A DNA stretch of 64,000 nt from Boothiomyces macroporosus. Lineage: Eukaryota; Chytridiomycota; Chytridiomycetes; Rhizophydiales; Terramycetaceae. Under the pieces are notes generated by a model that saw only the letters and a program-made list of their open reading frames with translations, was not told the DNA's origin and searched no databases. Positions 1 through 12,639 of this stretch are shown here, in pieces. Position numbers and translations under genes: made by a program. The stretch is from assembly GCA_027604185.1 (NCBI GenBank), contig JADGKB010000028.1, positions 62,001 through 126,000 of the forward strand. The letters are read 5' to 3'. How positions within the stretch are numbered: position 1 is the first letter of the stretch; each line of letters begins with the position of its first letter.

Positions 1-3000
1 TAATACAGGTAATTCAATACGATTGAATTCGTCGAAACATCCCCAGCATCCGCTCTGCGCAAGACCTTTGTAAATTCGTCCTAGACCACGATAATCCATT
101 TGATCTGAGCAATTGAATACAACTACCCATTTGCCCAAGTTTTTGCCCAAATCCTTTACTGATTCGGTCTTTCCTGTTCCAGCAGGTCCAGCTGGAGAAC
201 CGCCAAGGGACATTCCTAAAGCTTGTGCAAGTGTGATATATACTCGATCTGTCAAAGGAGTAATAACCAATCTATCGGTACAGCCAAGGTATTCGCATTG
301 ATACTGGAAGTCAAAGTTTGTGATGGAAACCATGCAACAGTCTTTCGTCTCGTGCCAGTAGAAACGAGCTTGACGCAACCATTCAAAATCTTCTGGGGTT
401 TTTACGTGAGCCTTCACTAGCTTCTCAAACACATCTCTGTGATGCACCTGGATGGTAATAAGAGTTTCATACTTTACTCTATCCATCTTTGTCAATTCTT
501 TGGTGGTGACTTCAATGAGTGTGTTCAAGATATCAGTAATTCTTTGCATAGTAGCAGCCATTTTCTTTTTGTCAGTTTTTGATAAAGTGAGAGCTTCCTC
601 AGACATCTGAGTCCATTGGATTTGACAACACAAAAGGCCAATTTGTGCTGGATATTCATCCATAAACTTTTGAAGAGGAACATCATTAACTCTACCTGCA
701 GCTTCTCTGATGATGTCATTTACAGATATTTGCATTGATTTAAGAAGTGTTCCCAACCACATTTCCACATTTCCAGCTGCTAGCATAGGGCGACTGAGAG
801 TAACTCTTTCACCTTCAGACGATTCCAAACCAACAATCTTGTCGTATTCTTTATCATGGAATTGTACTTTGTCGACATTATCAAATACACTCTTCAAGTG
901 GGCTTGAATAGTGTGCGAGTCACTGGCCTGTCCCAAAATTTCAAGCAAAGCAGGATCAGAGACAAAGAAGAATCTTGGGAAAATGGCTCTCTTGGATTCA
1001 AGATACCCAGATAAAGATTTTTGACATAGTTCGAGCTGCTCGGTCAAATGTGGAAGCAAGTTTGCAATTGTTTCATCAGCAACACAACATTGAATAACAT
1101 TAGGATGCTCGTTTGCTAATCCCATAATTTTGCACCAAGATTTATCAATGTTGCTGAATCTCTTTGCCTCCTTTGGCATTTGCTTTGCGATATCACCACC
1201 AACAAACACAGCTTCGAGGTAAATCCACAAATTTTGTACAGAGAGCCAGTTTTCGATGACTTCAGAGGCAGTAGAGAGATTGTGAACCCAAGTTTGAATA
1301 GTTGGTTTGAATGGGGCATTGTAGCGATTACTCATCAAGGATGCCAAAGTCATCAAACTATCTTCCATCTGAGAGATGATTTCAGCTGTTGCGGATGGTT
1401 TCAATACCAAATTACCCCTGGTTTTGAATGGACCAAGAGTAAATGCTTTGTCTTCCCAGTCGCTAACGGTAGCTTTTAATTTGATTTCTATTTCTGCTTC
1501 TTTTACGGCCGCAGTACAAATATCTTCGATATCTTCTTGATGTTGGGTCAATGGAGCATCCAAAAGATTCTTGACATAGAACATTTCTGGATCCAAATTT
1601 AATTCCGCTTTGGTAATGTTCATGATGGCGTCCCAGTGACGTTGCTGCATAGACTTGTGGCTCATCATTTCTAGTAAAGGCACCATGGCTGCCAAGTTAT
1701 CTACAATGTTCTTTAGTTCAGTGAAAGAATCCCAGTCTTTAATTGCTTTCGGTAGTTTCTTGATTTTTGATTGGAAATCAGTCATATCAGTGTTGATGTC
1801 TTCCAATTTGATATCCTGCCATAGAGTCTCGCAGTACTGCTGGCGTTTGTTCAAAACATCGTTGTACAAACTGTAAAGGTTTTGCAATAGTTTGAGCTCC
1901 TTCTTGATTCTGACCAAGTTGGGGAACGGAGTAACCGGTAATGAGAATAATTCTTCACCTCCGGAATAGGTTTCCCACTTTCTATTTAATTCATCGAACC
2001 CTCTTTGGAACACAATCAATCTTTCGCTGGCGGTTTTTGGGTTAATTCCTCCAGCCATTGGACCATTTTCAGTATATTCAACAGTAAATTCTTTGACATC
2101 TTGCGAAAACTTTTGGACAGAGCTAATCAAATCGGCTTTGAATACTGGCTGAATAGTGCTCAAATTTTCTTGGGTTTCAATAACCAAGTTCTTCAACTTT
2201 TTCCAGCTGTATCTTAGAGAGTCTACCATTTCGGTCTCTTCTTTGGTGACTGCGACATTGTGTTTAGCCAAAAGCAGATATGCCTCTTCAATTGGTGCGA
2301 CTTTCATGTCTACATCAACTTCGGTTTCCCTAATAGCCGAAAGGGTTTGAACAGCCATACGCAAGTCATCAATATCAACGATTTTTCTGCTAAGCTTGAT
2401 GGTCTTGGTTTCCATATATTCAATGAGCTCTTCCATATCCATTTTCACTTTCTTGTTCAAGTTTAAACCATATTGCTGTTTCCATTCTTTGGTTTCGGAA
2501 AGCAATGCAAGTTTTAGTGGTTCTGCAGAGATCAAAAGTAAGCCAATCTGGGTGGAGCCGGCAATTTCCATAATTTCTCTTTCAATCATTTCATAGCGAT
2601 TGATTTCATTTTCAAAGTCACCGATAGTAGGAGATCCACTCAAAAACTTTTGGATGGTTTCGTTTTTGTCGTCTTTCCACAAAAAGTCGTATTTGCTGAA
2701 TTGTTCTCGGTGCATTTCTACATCTTTCTTCATAGAGTTGACGGTTGAAGAAAGCAGCATCATTACTTTAAGCACGTCCTTGTTATTTGCAACTTGAGAG
2801 TTATCTTCAGGGGAATGAGTAGAAACTGGATCATCAGGGAGGTCCAAGAACGGTTTCCAGTTAGTTACCAGCTTCTTTGAGACGTCAATGATCAACGAAG
2901 CCATTTTGTTTAAAGAGCTTTGTATATCTTCTAGTTTTGGCTGGAGAACAACGTTAGGGATTAAAAGGAGTATTTCAGCTTTAAAGAATGGCTTTTGCGA

Positions 3001-5912
3001 AGGCGGACGATTGTATTGATTAACGGTGTAAGTGCCTAATCTTGAACGTAGCAAGTCCAATGTGCCTTTTGTGTTTTGAACGAGCGCTTCGAAATTTTGA
3101 TAATTGGCATTATAATACACTGCTTCATATGCCAATCGTAATTCTGCATTCATGTACTGTGGCAGGACACGTCTTGATAGTTCAGCAATCATGTCTCTGG
3201 CAGCACTTTCAATAAGATTACTGCGGTTGCTAATGAGTTGAAGCATATTTGCGCATCTCTTTTCTGTCTTTTCTTGGAATATTTCAATGGTCCACTGTTC
3301 ACTATCTTGAGGGACTTCAATCAATGACATTTCCGCTATTTTCTTTACACCAGCTTCAATTCTGCAGTGAGAAATATCTAAAAGTTTTTCAATCAATTCT
3401 TGCAGCTTTGCTAGCTGTTTATGGTTAGCCTGAAGGTAGTCATCAAGGTTTAAAGAAGTCCTAGAAATAAAATAAATAGTTACCATGTAAGCGCAGTGAG
3501 ACCAGGCTGTAAAGTGCGATCTAAATCATCAATATGAGGGGCCAATGCCTTCTTTAAAATTACCGAAACACGGTCCAAAAGGTTCTTCTTGCTCTGTAGA
3601 ATTCTGTGCAGTTCGTTGTTTAAACCGCGATAGTAGAATTCTTTGACACAAACGTTTCTCACAGAAGGAGGTACTTCAAGACCCATTCTTTGCAAGTACT
3701 TTGTCTCCTTGATGAGCTGCAAAATTTGAGGATCAAAGTTTACATAAACTTGCCCTTCGGCAGTAGATACCAAAAGAGTAGCTTGCAGACCAGTTTTTGC
3801 TTGATCTACAATGCTATACCATGATCTATACCAGAGAATTTCGAATTCAATTAACGCACGAGCCAACTTGTTGTAATTTCTAATGTGCTTTTTAGCTTCA
3901 GCAGAATCCAAGACGGTAGTATTTGCCTTGAACTCTTTCATAGGCGATTCAATTCTTCTGTACAGCTGACGAGCCCATGCAATTGCTCCAGCAACAGGCG
4001 GCGTGTTTCTTGGAATGGGAGGGGCATCCTTGAACTTTTGATACATTTTACGGACACCTTCAAGATCTCTTCGCGTATAGTGGACAAAAACAGCGTGATA
4101 TTTTGATTCTAAATCAATCTGCATATCTTTGATCTTTCTGAATTTAGAAAGCAGCTCCAAGGAATTCTCAGTACTGGTGATATGCTCGAAAGAAGAGTCA
4201 ATAAACTGCTGCAAAGTGGTTTCAATGTCTGCAACCTGCTTTTTGAAATTGTTGTAGTCAGTATCATATTCCATCTTTCTATGATCAAGGATATCGTATG
4301 GTTTTCTTTGGAGGGCAGTCAAGACATTGTAGAATCTTCTGACAATCATATCCATCCCTTCAACGCCAAGTTGCTGGAGCAAAGAAAACTTTTGGATAAT
4401 GTTGAACATGTCAATGACTTTTTGGATCCTCTTGCAGAAAGCGTCAAATTTACCAAATATGTACATTTCAGAAAAGTCGAATTGCTTTTCGTTTGGTGTT
4501 TCTTGAAGTTTTTTCTAAGTCAGTAATTGATTTACCTTGATTTCATGGAAGCACCGTTGGTAAGCTTCGTTCAACTTCATGCACTGCATTAGCTTTTGAA
4601 CCAGAATCTGTCTGTCTAAATCCCAGATCTTTGAGCCTCCTTCTTTATATACAAATTCTTTACAGCTGGTGATCATTTGATTGGTGATTTTAACAAACAA
4701 GGAAGTCATTCTTTCAGATGTATTGTAATATCTTGAAATGGAATAAATCATCTTGATGGCGTTGATTAGCCCAGGGATGGCAGGAATCATACCCAAAGGA
4801 TCGCTTTGATAGAGAGGGTCGCAGAAACGATCTAAAGTATATAGATACTTGACATTATCTTTGGATTCGTTGGCAGCATCAGTGACTCTGTCATCCAAGT
4901 CTTTCCATGTCTTTAATAAAGCACGGGATTTGACGGCATTCAGAATCCCAATAACTTTTTTGCAAGACGGACTCTTTAGTTGGTCAGTGATGCTATTGAA
5001 CTTTACCATTCTCGCTTTCCAATGCGCTAACTCGGCATTTGGACCAATATCATCCGCTTCTTTTCTCATTTGCTCACTTTCAGCCAATACTTGCTCGATT
5101 TGCTTGCACCATTCAGTAACAAGAGCTAGATTAGATACAGGGAACCTTCAATTCCGTTGATTACTTCAGGGTCGTGGGCTGCGTTGCTGTATTCGCTTGG
5201 CTTCTTGTAAGCATCCAAGTCGATAGTACATTTATGTAGCTGGACGCTGTCTTGAAGATTTACCATTGCCACGTCCAAGTCGTTGGTAAACTTTTCCAAG
5301 ACTTCCATGAATGTTTTTACGCTTTCGTCCTTGTTCTTTGACAACACACCCCAGGTATCCTGCGGTTAAATAGACTTACCTGAGCTGCCAAAGCAGGGAA
5401 AATTACATGCTTGACCATGGTTGTTAAAGACGGAAGGATATTTGCATTAAGCGGGCCAAAGGAGATGTCTGTGTATATATTTTGAACTGTGATAGGCTTG
5501 GTATTAATTCTAATGAAAAATGCTCCTAATCCAGTCAGTACTTCCTTTTGACCGTGTGTAACTATTAACGTATTTGATTTTGCTTGGTTGGCGTTCACTT
5601 TTCCAATACCTGTGTCTTCCTACTATTAGCGAGTCCAACCTTTTGCCAGTAGAAAATCACCTTTCTGGAACCTCCATCAGCAAAAAAATCATTAACTAAA
5701 TCCAGCTTGTTTCCCATCAACAAAGAATTCTCCAGAACGGATGGTTTCTCGTCAATGAAAACACCAAATTTTTCGAGCAAATATCGATGTCGGATATCCA
5801 ATGATGCTCGTTTCTTTTCTATCGCGTTTTGTGTTGCAGCAGCTTTCTTTTTATCATTCTCGAATGTATTTAAATTCTGCGCACTTCCAGCGTTTGCTGC
5901 TATAGATGCCAT
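1..5912 (-). CDS. Outer-arm axonemal dynein heavy chain (DNAH5/DNAH8, gamma type), N-terminal part
   Basis: Motor subunit of the ciliary outer dynein arm. The window holds roughly the first 1,930 residues and the gene runs off the left edge inside AAA1. Starting at the ATG at 5912, I see the tail domain (DHC_N1), the linker (DHC_N2) and then the AAA1 Walker A motif GPAGTGKTE (near 165-190), followed by [19 protein letters not shown] and CFDEFNRI. This wording is typical of the DNAH5/DNAH8 group rather than cytoplasmic dynein. The N-terminus ([26 protein letters not shown]) also fits that group. Placed introns are 3461-3483, 4515-4535, 5126-5145 and 5360-5379; a fifth junction near 5599-5625 (about 26 nt) is less certain. 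Many plus-strand frames here are antisense shadows. A full chain is about 4,500 aa, so about 40% is present. Confidence 0.93.
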
Positions 5913-6561
5913 TATCGGCTACTGAAAGTTTTTGTAAAAGCTTCAAGAACGCGTTCGAACCCTTTTTGAATGACGTAGTTCAAACATGACTCACTTGTTT
6001 CAAGGAGAAATATATCGTTTAATCATTGCATGGAATGTCTCCATGAGCAGAGCATCTGGTGGGATTGAAATACAAACTCTTTCAAATCGAGTACAGAATC
6101 CAAGCTACTGAATATTCTAGATAGTAATATAGTTGATTCTTGTAAACTGCCTCAAGTCTTGAATATGAACGCGAAACGATATAGATGGCTTTTAGTCGTT
6201 GCTTATTAGCGTAAAGCATTACCACTTTGAGGTTTCAATATATTGGTTCATCTCTCTGGACATTAGGCAGCTTTATAGACAAGCAAGCGTTGGTGATTAC
6301 AAGTTTGGAATGCTTGCAAATAAACGATGGGAACAACATTTTCGCTGTCAATCATACATCACCGTAATGACACACGCTCCTCTAGTACATGTCAAAAATG
6401 ATATTCATGCTCTTGCTAAATGTTTATCCGCATTGATGCCAACCACAAATTCCTCAGGTTTGAACAATTTCCAGGGCAGTGTCACCTTTTCAAAGGCTGA
6501 AGGCGCATGCACTTTGCCCAAAAAATTGGAGGTTTAAAATCTCTCATTTTTACTACGTTGC
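5913..6561. other. Divergent intergenic region between dynein and tetraspanin genes
   Basis: This 649-base gap separates two divergently transcribed genes and presumably holds both promoters. A 112-codon plus-strand frame at 6199-6537 has no recognisable domain, and its composition is not convincing, so I do not call it a gene. I see no repeat or RNA gene. Confidence 0.5.
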
Positions 6562-7327
6562 ATGAGTTCACTCGCAATCTTTATTGGTCAGATATGGCTA
6601 GTACTGTCTAACATGATCTTCCTGGGCCTGTCAATAATGGCGGCAGTTATAGGAGTAGAAGTTATCAAGATCAACACTTCAAATTCGGACTCGGATTACG
6701 TTCAATTCAACCTGGTTTACGTTGCTTATTGTAATCGTTCATTAATTTAGTCCTGTTTACATTTGCTGCACTGTTTGCAATATCCGCCGTTTCTGGGAGT
6801 TTGGTCGCAATATATAGGAAAATCACTGGTGTGCTATGGTTTTACATTATATCAATCGTTGTCGATGTTTTATTGATTTCTGCTGGTGGGATATATGCGC
6901 TGATAAAGCTGTCTAGCAGCCTGAATACTTGGAGAGCCTTTTCCCTCTTTGATTGGCAAAAGTTGAATCCCCAAGTTAAAGATTACATTCAGGTCAAGGT
7001 ATTTACTTGCTAAGATAGATGTACTGCTGCGGATTTAATCCAGGGGATGGAAGCGCTTACACTGGAAAGACTGGGTTTTTCAATCCAGATGGAACAGAAC
7101 TAGTTAATGTGTGCGCAATCAACTCTACTCATCTTCTCGGATGCCACGAAGCCGGGATTTCTTATTTCCAATACTTTTTATACATGACTGCTGGTGCTAC
7201 TATATTTGCGTTCGTCATTGGCGTTTCCTCAATTATATCTGCGTATCTGTTGTATCAAAAACGAACGGCTCGACAGGCTTTCATTCACAAAGGCAAAGGT
7301 CCGTATCAGCCGGTAAAATCCCCATAA
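6562..7327 (+). CDS. Tetraspanin-like four-TM membrane protein
   Basis: Predicted 241-aa membrane protein in three exons, with introns at 6731-6750 and 6999-7018 (20 nt each). TM1 is at about residues 5-30, TM2 at about 50-75, TM3 at about 85-110, then a Cys-containing large loop and TM4 at about 195-225. The loop opens with the tetraspanin signature Cys-Cys-Gly (MYCCGFNPG), which only becomes contiguous once the 20-nt intron at 6999 is removed, and has two further cysteines (NVCAIN, LLGCHEAG). The C-terminal tail is basic. Tetraspanins organise partner proteins in membrane microdomains; no specific role can be read here. The loop is short for the family, so a divergent fungal type is likely. 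Confidence 0.72.
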
Positions 7328-7382
7328 ATAATAAATCTGTTTGTACAATTGAGGAATTTTGATTTTTTCAAAATTTTGAAAA

Positions 7383-10177
7383 ATGTGGCAGCTGCTGATT
7401 CTGCTGATATCCGTTCAATGCATGAGCGAAGCTCGTAGAAAGACCCTAAGGCAAGTATTCGATAATATAGGGACAAGGCATTGGAGATGTTTGACCATGG
7501 TAATATTTGCTAATGCAGCATATTTATCGTATATGAATCACGCATACCCTGAAGACGAATTGAATCCAATCGCATGTAGCGGACGATCTCGAGACCACGA
7601 TGAAACCAATTGGTAACCATCATTGTAATTGTAGGGCTGTCAACGATGTCTTGGGAAACTTTTCATTGACACTCATTGATTCACTCGATACCCTAGCAGT
7701 AAACACCATTTGATATAGATAATGGGCAAGAATGAGGAATTTGGAGATGCGGTGCGCAAAGTAATTTCAACCATTCATTTTGATTTGGATAATAGAGTAC
7801 AAGTTTTTGAAGTTACGATACGTGTACTAGGTGGATTGCTTTCAGCGCATTTGCTCGCTTCTAATCCAAAGCTGGACTGTTATCTGGATTGGTATAATGG
7901 AGAATTATTACACCTTGCCAAGGATTTAGCGGATAGGCTGATGCCTGCTTTTGATACGCCTTTTGGACTACCTTATCCTAGGGTTAATTTAAAATCGGGA
8001 GTGCTGCCATATGAAGTCCAGGAAGCGTGTACTGCTGGTGCTGGGTAAATACTATTTTAGGCTAGTACGCTGTTGTTAGAGTTTGGAACGCTAAGCAGAT
8101 TATTAGGGGATGAAAAGTATGAATTAGCAGCGAAAAGGGTACATTTAACTGATACAGGCTCTGTATGAAATTTGGGCGAGAAGATCGAAGTTAAATTTGG
8201 TGGGAAATACAATGAACTTGTATGATGATAAATGGGTGGACGATATGGCAGGGATCGGAGCTGGAATTGATTCTTTTTATGAATACTTGTTCAAATCGTA
8301 TGTGTTATTTGGAAATGATGAATATTTGAAAATATATAATGAAGCTTATCAAGGAGTGATGACGCATCTAGTAGATGGAGAAGGATTTATATACAAGAAT
8401 GTTAAAATGGGAAGTGGAAAGTTGGCTGCCCCATGGTTAGATTCCCTCTCTGCTTTCTTTCCTGGACTGCAAGTGTTGGCTGGAGATGTTCAAAGTGCTA
8501 TTAGACCGCATTTTCTGTATGCTTCTCTCTGGAAAAGATTTAATTGTATACCGGAAAGATACAATTTTCAAAGTCAAGGGCTCAGTATATCAGCATATCC
8601 TCTAAGACCAGAATTTGTAGAATCAACATACATGTTGTATCAAGTAATCCTGGTCTCATTTAGGCGACTCAAAATCATTACTATTTGGATGTTGGAGAGC
8701 AAATACTGGAAGATTTAAACAAGTATGCAAGAGTGCCATGCGGGTTTTCAGGCTTTTCCGATGTCAACAACAAGCAGTCTTATGATACTCGGATGGAAAG
8801 CTTCTTTCTAAGTGAAACGCTAAAATACTTGTACCTATTGTTTGATACTGGTTCTATTTAGATTTACGGTAGATAATTTTGTAAACAAGATGGATACAAA
8901 TGCTATTTTCACCACAGAAGGACATTTCCTGCTATTGCCGCACAGATATACTGACACTAATGGCTCAAAATCAACACAGACATGTCAAAATATACACCAA
9001 GTTCCATTCAATTCTGGACCCAATATACCACAAGAGCTGCGTTTGATGTGTGAAGTGTTTGTCGGGATAAAAAATGACGGAGTAACGGAAACGATACAGC
9101 CCATCGATCCTGTAGAAGTGATGTATGAAAGTATCTTAAATTTCCTTTTTTATTCTAATCTACCAAGCTTCTTTGTTAGATTAGTAATAATATTTTCCAT
9201 CTTGAACTTATTAAGGAGATTTAATCTAATAAACTAGATTACCTACATTGGATAAGCAAAAGAGTGGAACAATTGTATTGGTAAGAAGAATCTAACTTAG
9301 CATAATGGAAACTTGTTGATTGATCAACTACGAGGTGCTTCGATGACTGTGAAATATGACAGCAAAAAATTGGGTTATGTAGTCACTGCCTTGAATCAAA
9401 TTAATTTGCAAAGTGGAGGTAAAGTATATACTTCTTTGAGAGCACTTTCAGGCACAGATTATATACCTAGCAATCAGTACCTGTCTGCTATATTTAAACT
9501 CAAACAAAAGAGCAAAATTATCAGTGTTTATGCTGTCCCAAGCGTGATTGGGCCATTACTCCACCACGGATTGACAATAACCGGTAAATTGGTGTCCATT
9601 ACTAACACAAAGTCGATTTCTTCTGTCAACGATATAGATTCTGGATGCAAGCCATACACTAATGCTCAGCAGAGTGTAATTGCAGGCTCTTTCGTGATTG
9701 TCAAAAGAGGGGACTGTAATTTCGTTCAAAAAATTGAAAATGCATACTTGGCGGGGGCAAAAGGAGTTCTAGTCCTCTCTCAAACACCGTTTATATCAAT
9801 GACTCGACCAAATCAGCTATATGGTGATGGAATGGTAAATGGAGTGGATACGATCCCCATACCAAGCTTCTTCTTGGACGACAAGGAAACTAAAAGGTTT
9901 TTAAAGTGCTCGTTGGATAAAATCTATATCAAAATTGTTGACAAGGAGGTTTTACACCCACATAAAAAGCTGTATGACCAAGTGTCATATTTCGGTTCAA
10001 GCATCAAGAATGTTGTTATAGGACAAGGCGAGCTCTTGATGAAATCTGAACAGTTCTACAGTAGCGATTACCATCGACCTAGCGAGTTGCGTTGTTCACA
10101 ACAAACCTGTAGTACTCGGTGTTGCAATTAATAAACAGTTCCAAATGCAATTAATAAACAGTTCCAAATGCAATTAA
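7383..10177 (+). CDS. EDEM3-like ER alpha-mannosidase (GH47) with PA domain
   Basis: GH47-family protein that would trim mannose from misfolded ER glycoproteins for ERAD. An N-terminal hydrophobic segment looks like a signal peptide. GH47 landmarks follow: [86 protein letters not shown] and IFTTEGHFL. The downstream protease-associated domain ([29 protein letters not shown]) is the EDEM3/Mnl1 arrangement. Clear introns: 7613-7634, 7699-7718, 8045-8065, 8139-8157, 8644-8663, 8851-8872 and 9281-9300. The segment 9123-9237 must also be removed, but its splicing is unresolved; taken as one intron it is 115 nt, far longer than any other. The uninterrupted last frame stops at 10131; an alternative splice (about 10036-10057, GC donor) gives a more protein-like C-terminus ending at 10177 inside a tandem repeat. 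Catalytic residues were not checked one by one. Confidence 0.85.
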
Positions 10178-10216
10178 TAAACAGTTCCAAATGCAATTCA
10201 TAAACAGTTCCAAATG
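10125..10216. repeat. Four tandem copies of a 23-nt repeat
   Basis: The unit starting CAATTAATAAACAGTTCC occurs four times without spacers (10125, 10148, 10171, 10194); the last copy has one substitution (CAATTCATAA). It overlaps the 3' end of the EDEM3-like gene and supplies its stop codon. The unit contains AATAAA and could double as a polyadenylation signal. Confidence 0.95.
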
Positions 10217-10888
10217 CAATCACTTGATTGGACTGTTGATTTGTACAAAAATTGATCTCAATTTGCGTTAATGACCTGATTTGTGGGCTTTTTGAGATTA
10301 AAATCATCCGTGAACACCTTTGGGAAACACCAATCAAAGATCATTTACGGCCGACTTGAGTCTACTCTGTTTTATCTTGATAGGCGAGTTACAAGGGGAA
10401 AACAATGTAGAATCAATGTAGCCATAGTCAGACTTGCTTACTATTCAAAACTGATCTGTTTGTTAGTTGTGAATTCAAAATTCACTCTGCAATTTCAAGA
10501 TTATAGTGGTTATGGGTCGCATTTGGACATTACAGTGTATTCCGCTTAAATTTTGGTCAAAGCTTACGTTTTCGCAGTCAAAATCTGTATGACAGATTCA
10601 TTGATGAAAGATAATCAATTTCACTTGACCTTGTGTGACTGCTCAGTTGATTGGTTCCTGATTTCACAAATGAAATTAAAAAAGGAATTGATTACATTGA
10701 TTAAGCTTTCAGCACCCGTTAGATGAAATGATCCTTAGGAGAGTTCTTTCCGTTCATTCGCAAACACTTATTTTCACCTACTTTTGGGATATATCGGTAT
10801 GCGGCTACAGTGTTTATGTTTTTGAATTTTCCTTGCCCCAGCAAGACTCGCGACCTTCCTTTTCAAATGTGGACAACGTGCCGTAAAA
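10217..10888. other. Intergenic region upstream of the carboxylesterase
   Basis: This stretch of about 670 bases has no convincing gene. An 88-codon frame at 10283-10549 shows no recognisable domain or signal peptide. The 3' end leads into a TATA-box promoter. Confidence 0.5.
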
Positions 10889-10897
10889 TATAAAAAG
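10889..10897 (+). promoter_or_regulatory. TATA box of the secreted esterase gene
   Basis: TATAAAAAG lies 35 bases before the ATG at 10933. Similar boxes precede several other secreted-protein genes in this window. Confidence 0.6.
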
Positions 10898-10932
10898 CGC
10901 AAAAGACACAGATGATTCAACTTAGATAATAG

Positions 10933-12499
10933 ATGAAATTCAGTTTGCTCGTTTCGTTCATTTCACTCGTCGCTGCGGCTCCAAGACCAAACTTTGAAGT
11001 AGATGCGTTTGGAAGTGCCTTTGCTTTCTTAGATTATGGTGCTTTTAAAGGTATTGTGCAAGATGATACTGTTTCATTCTTGAACATTCCGTTTGCAGCC
11101 CCACCAGTTGGAAACCTTCGCTTTAAAGCTCCGCAGCCTCCAGTTCCTTTCTTTGGAATTCATGATGCAACAAAATATGGAAATATCTGTAAGCAAACTG
11201 GTGCTTTTGGATCAGGCGGTGTTTATGGGGACGAGGACTGTCTGAACTTGAATATTTACGCACCAAGAGATGCTTTTGGTTTGCCAGTTATTGTTTGTAA
11301 GTGTTAAATTTAACCTAGATGTGTTTGGCGGTGGTTTCAATGATGGCAGCAACCAGGAACCAATGTTTGACGGCAGAAATATAATCAAAGAAAACCCAAA
11401 TGCAGTTATTGTCACCATAAACTACCGTGTTAATCTGTTTGGATGGCTGGGTGGTCTAGAATTGGCTCAAGAAGGCTCTGTTAACGCAGGGCTTTTGGAT
11501 CAAGCTGCTGCATTCCAATGGGTCAGAAAGTATATCGATGTTTTTGGTGGTGATTCCTCACAAATCACTGCCATGGGTGAATCAAGTGGTGCTATCAGTA
11601 TTGGTGCTCACTTGCTTGCCAAAGATGGTACACAGACCTTGTTCGATCGTGCTATCCTTTTATCTGGGGCAGCTGGTATGTTCTACAACACTCCTGCCTC
11701 ATTTAACCAACACTTTGTCGACTTTGCAGCTTGTAATTATTGACTAATTGTAGCTGTAAATTGCACTGTAGCTCCTCTACTGCCATGCCTGCGCAAACTA
11801 AGTGCTGATGTTCTTATTGCCCACAAGCCAAACATCCAATGGAACATTATCGCCGATGGCACTTATGTAAAGGACGAATCTCTGGTGGAATTGTATGCAA
11901 AAGATGAGTTCTCCAAAGTCCCTCTCCTTATTAACGGGGATCTGAACGAAGGTACAATCTTTACCACTGGTATTCAAACTGAACAACAATTATTCGGATT
12001 TGAAGCGTCCTTTTTGGGCTTCTTTACTCCAGATAATTTGAAAACCTTGCAGCAAAGCTATCCAGTTGCTGGTAACCCATTAGGAGCTTTTGGTGCAGCG
12101 GCAGATTTCTTTGGTGATGCAATTTTCAACTGCCCTTCAACTCTATTCGCTGAATTCTATTCCAAAGCAAACATTACTGTCTACAAGTCTATTAACAGAC
12201 ACGTTCCAAAGAAACCTGCTTACCAAAACGCTGGTCCATTGGGCGTATACCACGGATCTGAATTGCCATATGTGTTCCAGTACTCTCCACTCATTGACAG
12301 CACTGAAACCGCATTTGCTCGCCAATTTACTGATAGCATCATCAACTTTGCTAGTGGGAATGCACCACAGCCAAACTGGCCAGCTTATGGAAACGTCAGA
12401 GTAGATTTGGAAACTTTGAAACCAGAATCTGATGGGTTATCAAAGAACTGCCAGTTCTTGATTGGTGCAATTCTGCAATTCTTTCAATCTCAACATTAA
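10933..12499 (+). CDS. Secreted type-B carboxylesterase / lipase
   Basis: Predicted 507-aa secreted serine hydrolase of the cholinesterase/carboxylesterase family (alpha/beta fold). The signal peptide is MKFSLLVSFISLVAAAP. Family landmarks in order: FLNIPFAAPPVGNLRF, EDCLNLNIYAP, an oxyanion-hole stretch FGGGF, the nucleophile elbow MGESSGA (catalytic Ser), an acidic residue in NGDLNEGTIF, and the catalytic His region GVYHGSELPYVF. Introns at 11297-11318 (22 nt) and 11733-11753 (21 nt) restore frame. The usual HGGG has Phe in place of His, and the protein is slightly shorter than typical 540-aa members. The natural substrate cannot be inferred; extracellular ester breakdown is likely. Confidence 0.9.
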
Positions 12500-12639
12500 A
12501 TAAATCCTTTTGATCTAATCTAGTTGTCCTGATATCCAGTTCCGGTAACATTTCCCACTGCAGCCATTTGCGGTGTCTGTTTTCAAATCGAACCTGTCTC
12601 GTTTGGTTTCAATTTAGCTTTTTTTCTTTTTTTTTCAAA

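Noticed and set aside
1180..1479. Plus-strand frames over the dynein gene
   Set aside because: Antisense of conserved dynein tail and linker sequence.
6199..6537. 112-codon plus-strand frame in the dynein-tetraspanin gap
   Set aside because: No domain, no signal peptide, no splice partners, and located where two promoters should be.
10128..10337. 69-codon minus-strand frame with repeating Glu-Leu-Phe-Ile-Asn
   Set aside because: It is created by the 23-nt tandem repeat itself.
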